Of a stretch of DNA of 64,000 nucleotides, positions 59,350 through 64,000 are shown in pieces (the stretch's first letter is position 1; each line of letters opens with the position of its first letter). The notes under the pieces are model-generated. The model searched no databases, was not told the DNA's origin, and saw only the letters and a program-made list of their open reading frames with translations. The DNA is from Carallia brachiata (taxonomy: Eukaryota > Streptophyta > Magnoliopsida > Malpighiales > Rhizophoraceae), in the NCBI GenBank assembly GCA_021464245.1, contig JADCRB010000005.1:930001-994000 (forward strand), read 5' to 3'. Position numbers and translations under genes: made by a program.

Positions 59350-61840
59350 GTGAACCTGTATATCTTTGATTCACTTTCATCTTGCAGTCGCTCCACAAAG
59401 CGTTGCCCTGCTGAGGTAATTTACTACATCTTGTTTTCTAACCACCATAACGTATGCCTCTTTTATTGTTGTGTATATATATATATCCATATATAACCTC
59501 TATGCATGCCTTTTTCTTAGTAATGGAGTTGAACGTAACATTACTACTCATTGGCTTCATAATTCATAGCTATGGATTCCCGAAAATTGGTCAGGTATTG
59601 CTTTTACTTTTTCAGTTTTGTTGAGCACTCAATTCCATCTGTTGAAACAATTAAGGTTGCCCTGTATATCTATATGAAGGTTTAATGGTAAATTTCAATC
59701 CCAGTGATATGTTACGCTACAACAAAAATTTTTGTTTATCCTATTGTCCAACAAGATGCATGGAACATATTGGAATTATATAAATAGTCCATTGTTTTGA
59801 TTTCAAAAAAAAAAAGTTGCTTTGCATATCTATATGAAGATTGGGTTAGGAGTTATGGAATGGTAAATTAATTCTGTGATTTTCCAACCCTTATGGAATT
59901 ACGAGTCTATGTAATATGTAGCAATATGAACTTTGCAGCTATATTTCTTTAATCTCTTCTTTTCCCACTTCATCGTGCAAGACGCCTTATGTTTTCTGTT
60001 TCTTTTTCTCATCTTTTTAAACTATTTTATCTTAAAAGAGTCTCGATTGCATATAGTGCTCATTCTCATATTCATATCATTCAATTTGGATCATGTATTT
60101 CTATTGGTGCTATGACCGTGGTTGTGTTTGTGTGCAATCATGGGGCCTCAGGCAATTTTATGCACAATTCTTAATCAATTGCAGTTAGCTAAAAATTCTT
60201 TACAACGGTTTTTTTGATTATTCTTTCTAATCTCATATCCCTTTCCCACTTCTTTCTCTGTCTTAGTTTCCTCCAGTATATTATGGTGTCTTGGTGAGAA
60301 CTTTGTAGATGCAGTTACATATCAGTTAAAAAAGAATTTAATTTTTCCTTGCCCTATTCATAAGGCTATACATAATTGAGCTGAAGTTTAAACTTGTAAA
60401 CTCCTTAGCACACACCCCCCCGGGCCCCCCAAAAAAAAAAAGGTTTAGGCTACATACTGAACTCCAATAGTTCGTTTGATTGTAAATTTTGCTTACACAG
60501 GAACTTGTTATTTATTTCAGGAAATGTTCAACCTTTAGTGAGCGTATTAGAGCCAAACACTTGATCTGATAATCAAATCTACCCAACCTGACATGTTTGC
60601 CTATTAAGGCTATATTGTCTAAAGATCCATTATCTGACAGTTTTTGGATGTAGTACTCTCAAGTGGAGAATACAGGCTGATTGTCAATTACAAATTCACT
60701 CATTATTTTGCTGAGGACAATGTGCTGTAAAGACAGTTTGGAAACAGGAATTGCAACTTGGAGAACGCTTTGGGGAGAGCTATTGCTTCAAATATAGTAT
60801 TTAATTGATTCTATTCAGGTAGACATTATCTGGGAACCAAAATTTTATTTACATGTGTACCATATATATATATATATAGACACACACACACACACACTCA
60901 TACGCATGAGATACTCTAATAAGACATTAAGACTAATTAAAGCAGCAAGCATTGCTACAGATGCTGCTCATTACAGATGCTGCTCATGAGAGTTGATACC
61001 TTTTGATGTCCACAATACAGGCATTGTGTTGATGGCATTGACAACACAATGATCAAATGGATTTGTTTGCTTGCATGCCCATGCTGATAGTGCAAGACAT
61101 AGCAGTGAGCGTGAAAGTGCAACGGGACAGATTGGAGTTGCTTTCAGATCAATTGTGAGCAAGTAAGTCTGGATTGCCAGGCTTTGTTTTTTCATCATTT
61201 CCACAGTTTTTTGTTATCTAGTTGTTTTACATAGCATTGGCAGAGATACAAGAAACAAATTTAGATAAAAGAGCTTTACAGTACTTTCATGTCCTATTAA
61301 GCTTTATTTACTGCAGAGTTATGCACAAACTTTTCTGGATGTGAATCCATAAACAACGTGTTGCAAAACGAGTATATATGCCTCAAATTGCCTGTTGATG
61401 TATGAAGCAAAATTGCATGATACTTTTATAGCTCTATATTGTTTTGCATCATGGTAGCAATGTTCACACTAATGCAACTGTAGATTTCAGAATTGTTATC
61501 CTATCAGCAAATCATACACACCATTTGTTTAAATATGCCACACTAGTAGCATTGACCATGGTATAGATTGGAGAGAGGGTAACCTGCTGAAACAGCAGAA
61601 TGCGTTGTTTGTCACATACAAAGAACAAATTGCGCAAATTTATCACAAATAGCTACTGGTGCTACTAGAGTGAGCTGTCTGTAAGAAAAACACTTGCATT
61701 AAACTGACAACATATACCTCGTAATGCTCTATAGAGCGCATTGCTAAACAGGTTCAGCATTGTTCCATCAGAAGCATTTAATCTGTACAAGCACTGAGAT
61801 ATACTGAATATCAATGCTGTCATAAGCAGTACCACCACTG
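59350..61840. other. Downstream region of the resistance gene
   Basis: May contain 3' UTR exons of the CNL gene (donor-like gctgag/gtaatt at about 59417 and ggtcag/gtattg at about 59594). Contains a C-run followed by an A-run at 60413-60441. No further coding domain was identified. Confidence 0.35.
60862..60898. repeat. Compound (TA)n-(CA)n microsatellite
   Basis: About eight TA units followed directly by about nine CA units. A simple-sequence locus, likely length-variable. Confidence 0.9.
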
Positions 61841-62080
61841 TTGCCTTCTTTTGCATCTTTTTCGTGGTATTCTCTCCAACTATTCTTGGGAGGGTGCCCA
61901 TGTGATCCTTACAAAGAGAACCACAACCAATTTGAGACTCTTCATTACGAAATTGGGGCAGTAGGCTCAGTTCTTATTGCTGGTGCAATTGGGGTTTGCA
62001 TACTGATTCTTGTAAGGATTATTCTGGGTTTGAGTCCTAAAAAGAAATGTTTCATTCAAGATTTATATAATGATAAATGA
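61841..62080 (+). pseudogene. ZIP metal-transporter first-exon remnant
   Basis: The plus-strand frame reads CPCDPYKENHNQFETLHYEI, then GSVLIAGAIGVCILILV and LGLSPKKKCFIQD before a stop at 62078-62080. The order (Cys-rich N-terminal loop, ILIAGAIGVCIP-like first membrane helix, then a LSPEKxxFF-like stretch) resembles the start of plant ZIP/IRT zinc or iron transporters. The expected Pro after GVCI, the Gly-Lys turn and the following FAAGVILATGF helix are missing. The hydrophobic stretch on the opposite strand at about 61860-61790 is unrelated. Identification rests on a short match, so it is tentative. Confidence 0.4.
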
Positions 62081-62209
62081 CCATATATCGGCAATTAAAC
62101 TACTTAATAGGTTCATAATAAAAAAATGCTATTTTTGGGCTCCAATGTGCTGAGGAGTGAAAAATTCCTTTGACGTGGTTGAAGGTAAGAAGCTTTTTAA
62201 AATATTGAG

Positions 62210-62830
62210 TTTTAAGGATGAGCAGCAATGTGGTTGAGTTGTTTCGGTACTCATGATACTGAGTTTGTTTTGTTGATTGGTGTAAAACAGAAAAATGAAA
62301 TTGACAAGGAAATTTTTTGTAGCAAGAAAGATCTCATTTTTTCTTTCATTCTTGTTCTATTTATACGGTAGTACTTGACTTAGCTGTCGAGTTTTTACAA
62401 GAATATTTAGCATTCCAGTACATTTAATTCTCCAATAAAGTTGCTGCAATTTGTAGTTCTTGATTGGTCCTCTTGGGAGGCACTGGTAGCAGATTTTGTA
62501 GCTGCTGTCATGCTCTTATTGCTGCAGATTACTTGGTGATGAAGCTGCTGCACATGCTGGAAAGGAGGTTCTCCAACTTGCAGCTGCAATTGTTGACTTT
62601 TCCTGCTGCTTTCAAGCTGCTTGGTGTGATGAGGTGCTTCAGCTGCTTCCTGCCATAGCTGATGTTGCTGTTCTGCTGCACTTCATGCTTCTGCTATTCC
62701 AAAAATTGCTTTTCTACTGCTTCTCCTTCAGAACATGTCCTTCTACGCCTGCTACTAGCAACCACAGCTGTTCGTGCTGCTTCTTTGAACTGTTGTGGCT
62801 GCTGCTTCCCAGTTAGTTCACCTAAATCTT
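62210..62830 (-). mobile_element. Possible Copia-type LTR/leader fragment, CAG-rich
   Basis: On the minus strand, a CAG/Gln-rich region (62830-62410) leads into a TATA-like ccgtataaatagaac at about 62368-62354. Then comes an A/T-rich leader, and an ATG near 62254 opens MSTETTQPHCCSS, which recalls the start of some Copia gag proteins. No terminal TG/CA pair or primer-binding site was fixed. The plus-strand Leu/Cys-rich frames in this region are shadows of the CAG repeats. Confidence 0.3.
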
Positions 62831-63303
62831 TAGTTATTAACTAAAAAGCTCCAAGCTCAACTTCACAAGCCCTGTAACAAGAACCGGAAAAAAAAAAAAA
62901 AAAACCCCATATATCTTCTTTGTCTGTCATTGACTTGTTTACCTTTTACTCTTTTGTTCTTTTGAACTTTTACCATTTGAATTATTGGTGCATAGCACAA
63001 TTGGGACAATGTTTTTAAACCAGGGTCTGGGATGTTAATCCCATAATTTGTCACTGGTTTGGCCATTTCTCCTCTTCAACAATTTCCTGTTTTTTCCTAC
63101 TCCTGTCAAACTTAAACCAAGCTCTTTCTTTTTTTTTTTTTTCTCTCGAAAAACCAAGCTCTATTAATGGCTCATTTGTTCAAAACTGGTTTCTAAACTG
63201 GCTCTGAAAATTAAATGCACGTACAAAGTATCTGCATTCGAGAATTTTTGTTTAATAGTTCCTGTGTTCATGATTATCAACCAAGTAACAAAACTAGGAG
63301 ACA
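62831..63303. other. Intergenic DNA, no gene seen
   Basis: An A-tract at about 62888-62903 and a T-tract at about 63129-63141. No domain on either strand. Confidence 0.4.
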
Positions 63304-63892
63304 AAGTACGGATACAGCTTTCCATGCAGTCTTAATTGCCAAGCATATTCTCAATAATAGGTCGCCATTCGACTTTGTACTCTAAATTGTGAATTGTGCA
63401 GACAATCCCACACAATCAGGTTTGGATATCAACTGGTTTTTTACATTTAGCCGGAGACTTTGAATCACACCCAACAATGGTTTCGACAACTTTTGCCTGA
63501 TTGTGGATCCCATAACCATAGACAACTCTGCTAGGATGATTTCTAGCAGAGGAAAGTGTCATTAATTAGGATTCCAACTTACAAGCCCCCACATATATCA
63601 AAGTACGGATACAGCTTTCCGTGCAGTCTTAATTGCCAAGCATATTCTCAATAATAGGTCGCCATTCGACTTTATACTCTAAATTGTGAATTGTGCAGAC
63701 AATCCCACACAATCAGGTTTGGATATCAACTGGTTTTTTACATTTAGCCGGAGACTTTGAATCACACCCATCAATGGTTTCGACAACTTTTGCCTGATTG
63801 TGGATCCCATAACCATAGACAACTCTGCTAGGATGATTTCTAGCTGAGGAAAGTGTCATTACTTAGGATTCCAACTTACAAGCCCCACATCT
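63304..63892. repeat. Recent tandem duplication, 297-bp period, two copies
   Basis: Positions 63304-63600 and 63601-63892 are nearly identical, with only a handful of substitutions (for example ttccatgcag/ttccgtgcag, cccaacaatgg/cccatcaatgg) and a 5-base or smaller change near the junction. On the minus strand each copy has a short open segment (HPSRVVYGYGIHNQAKVVE, DGCDSKSPAKCKKPVDIQT) ending in a stop. It may be a duplicated exon of a gene lying beyond the right edge, but I do not recognise it. Confidence 0.9.
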
Positions 63893-64000
63893 GCAAAACT
63901 AAAAGACATTATCTCAAGCAGCAGCAATTTTGTTGATTTCTGTTATGATACAAATTGTAAGGTATGAGACTTGAGGTATGAAATTTTAATGTGGGGCTGA

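Noticed and set aside
60841..60900. Short regularly spaced repeats considered as CRISPR-like
   Set aside because: It is a TA/CA microsatellite in a plant genome, with no spacers.
62464..62844. Leu/Cys-rich plus-strand frames resembling small membrane proteins
   Set aside because: They are complements of CAG-rich, Gln-type sequence, probably a retrotransposon leader. Several overlapping frames are open only because of the repeat bias.

Overview
The window is nuclear DNA of a flowering plant. The evidence is AT-rich intergenic DNA, GT-AG introns, many short non-autonomous transposons, and genes of plant-only families. The protein families fit a eudicot. A woody rosid such as Citrus is a guess from overall style, not something the sequence proves. 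No bacterial, organellar or viral genome segment was seen. All exon models below were built by eye from splice consensus and reading frame.

Three gene models look functional. At the left edge, on the minus strand, is a plasmodesmal callose-binding (X8 domain) protein whose 3' end lies outside the window (160-1010). At 16091-19535 (plus) is a six-exon organellar PPR protein of 622 residues. At 21067-25141 (minus), convergent with it, is a complete 12-exon chloroplast triose phosphate/phosphate translocator of 420 residues. The PPR and TPT genes form the only gene-dense, transposon-poor block.

The rest holds gene remnants in a transposon matrix. The remnants are a LINE RNase H domain (8163-9006), an unidentified minus-strand gene (34030-34775), a CCCH zinc-finger fragment (near 38790-38935), the first three exons of a MIP3-like Sec1-family gene (42470-44655) ending near a decayed Copia pol fragment (44809-46030), and a ZIP metal-transporter-like exon (61841-62080). 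A CC-NB-ARC-LRR disease-resistance gene (55717-59349) is almost whole. It appears to carry three single-base deletions in about 350 bp which together restore the frame.

The mobile elements are small and diverse: a PIF/Harbinger MITE with TTA target duplications, long-TIR Mutator-like MITEs (two from one family), several tRNA-derived SINE candidates (one with a 13-bp target duplication about 200 bp upstream of the resistance gene), an insertion bounded by a perfect 10-bp duplication, and hAT-like elements. A roughly 410-bp satellite has grown from one half of a hairpin MITE (2310-4110). Several local duplications (50.6-51.7 kb, 52.8-54.5 kb, 63.3-63.9 kb) lie in the right third, around the resistance gene. 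I found no convincing new biological system. The most unusual observations are the half-MITE satellite and the compensating deletions in the resistance gene.
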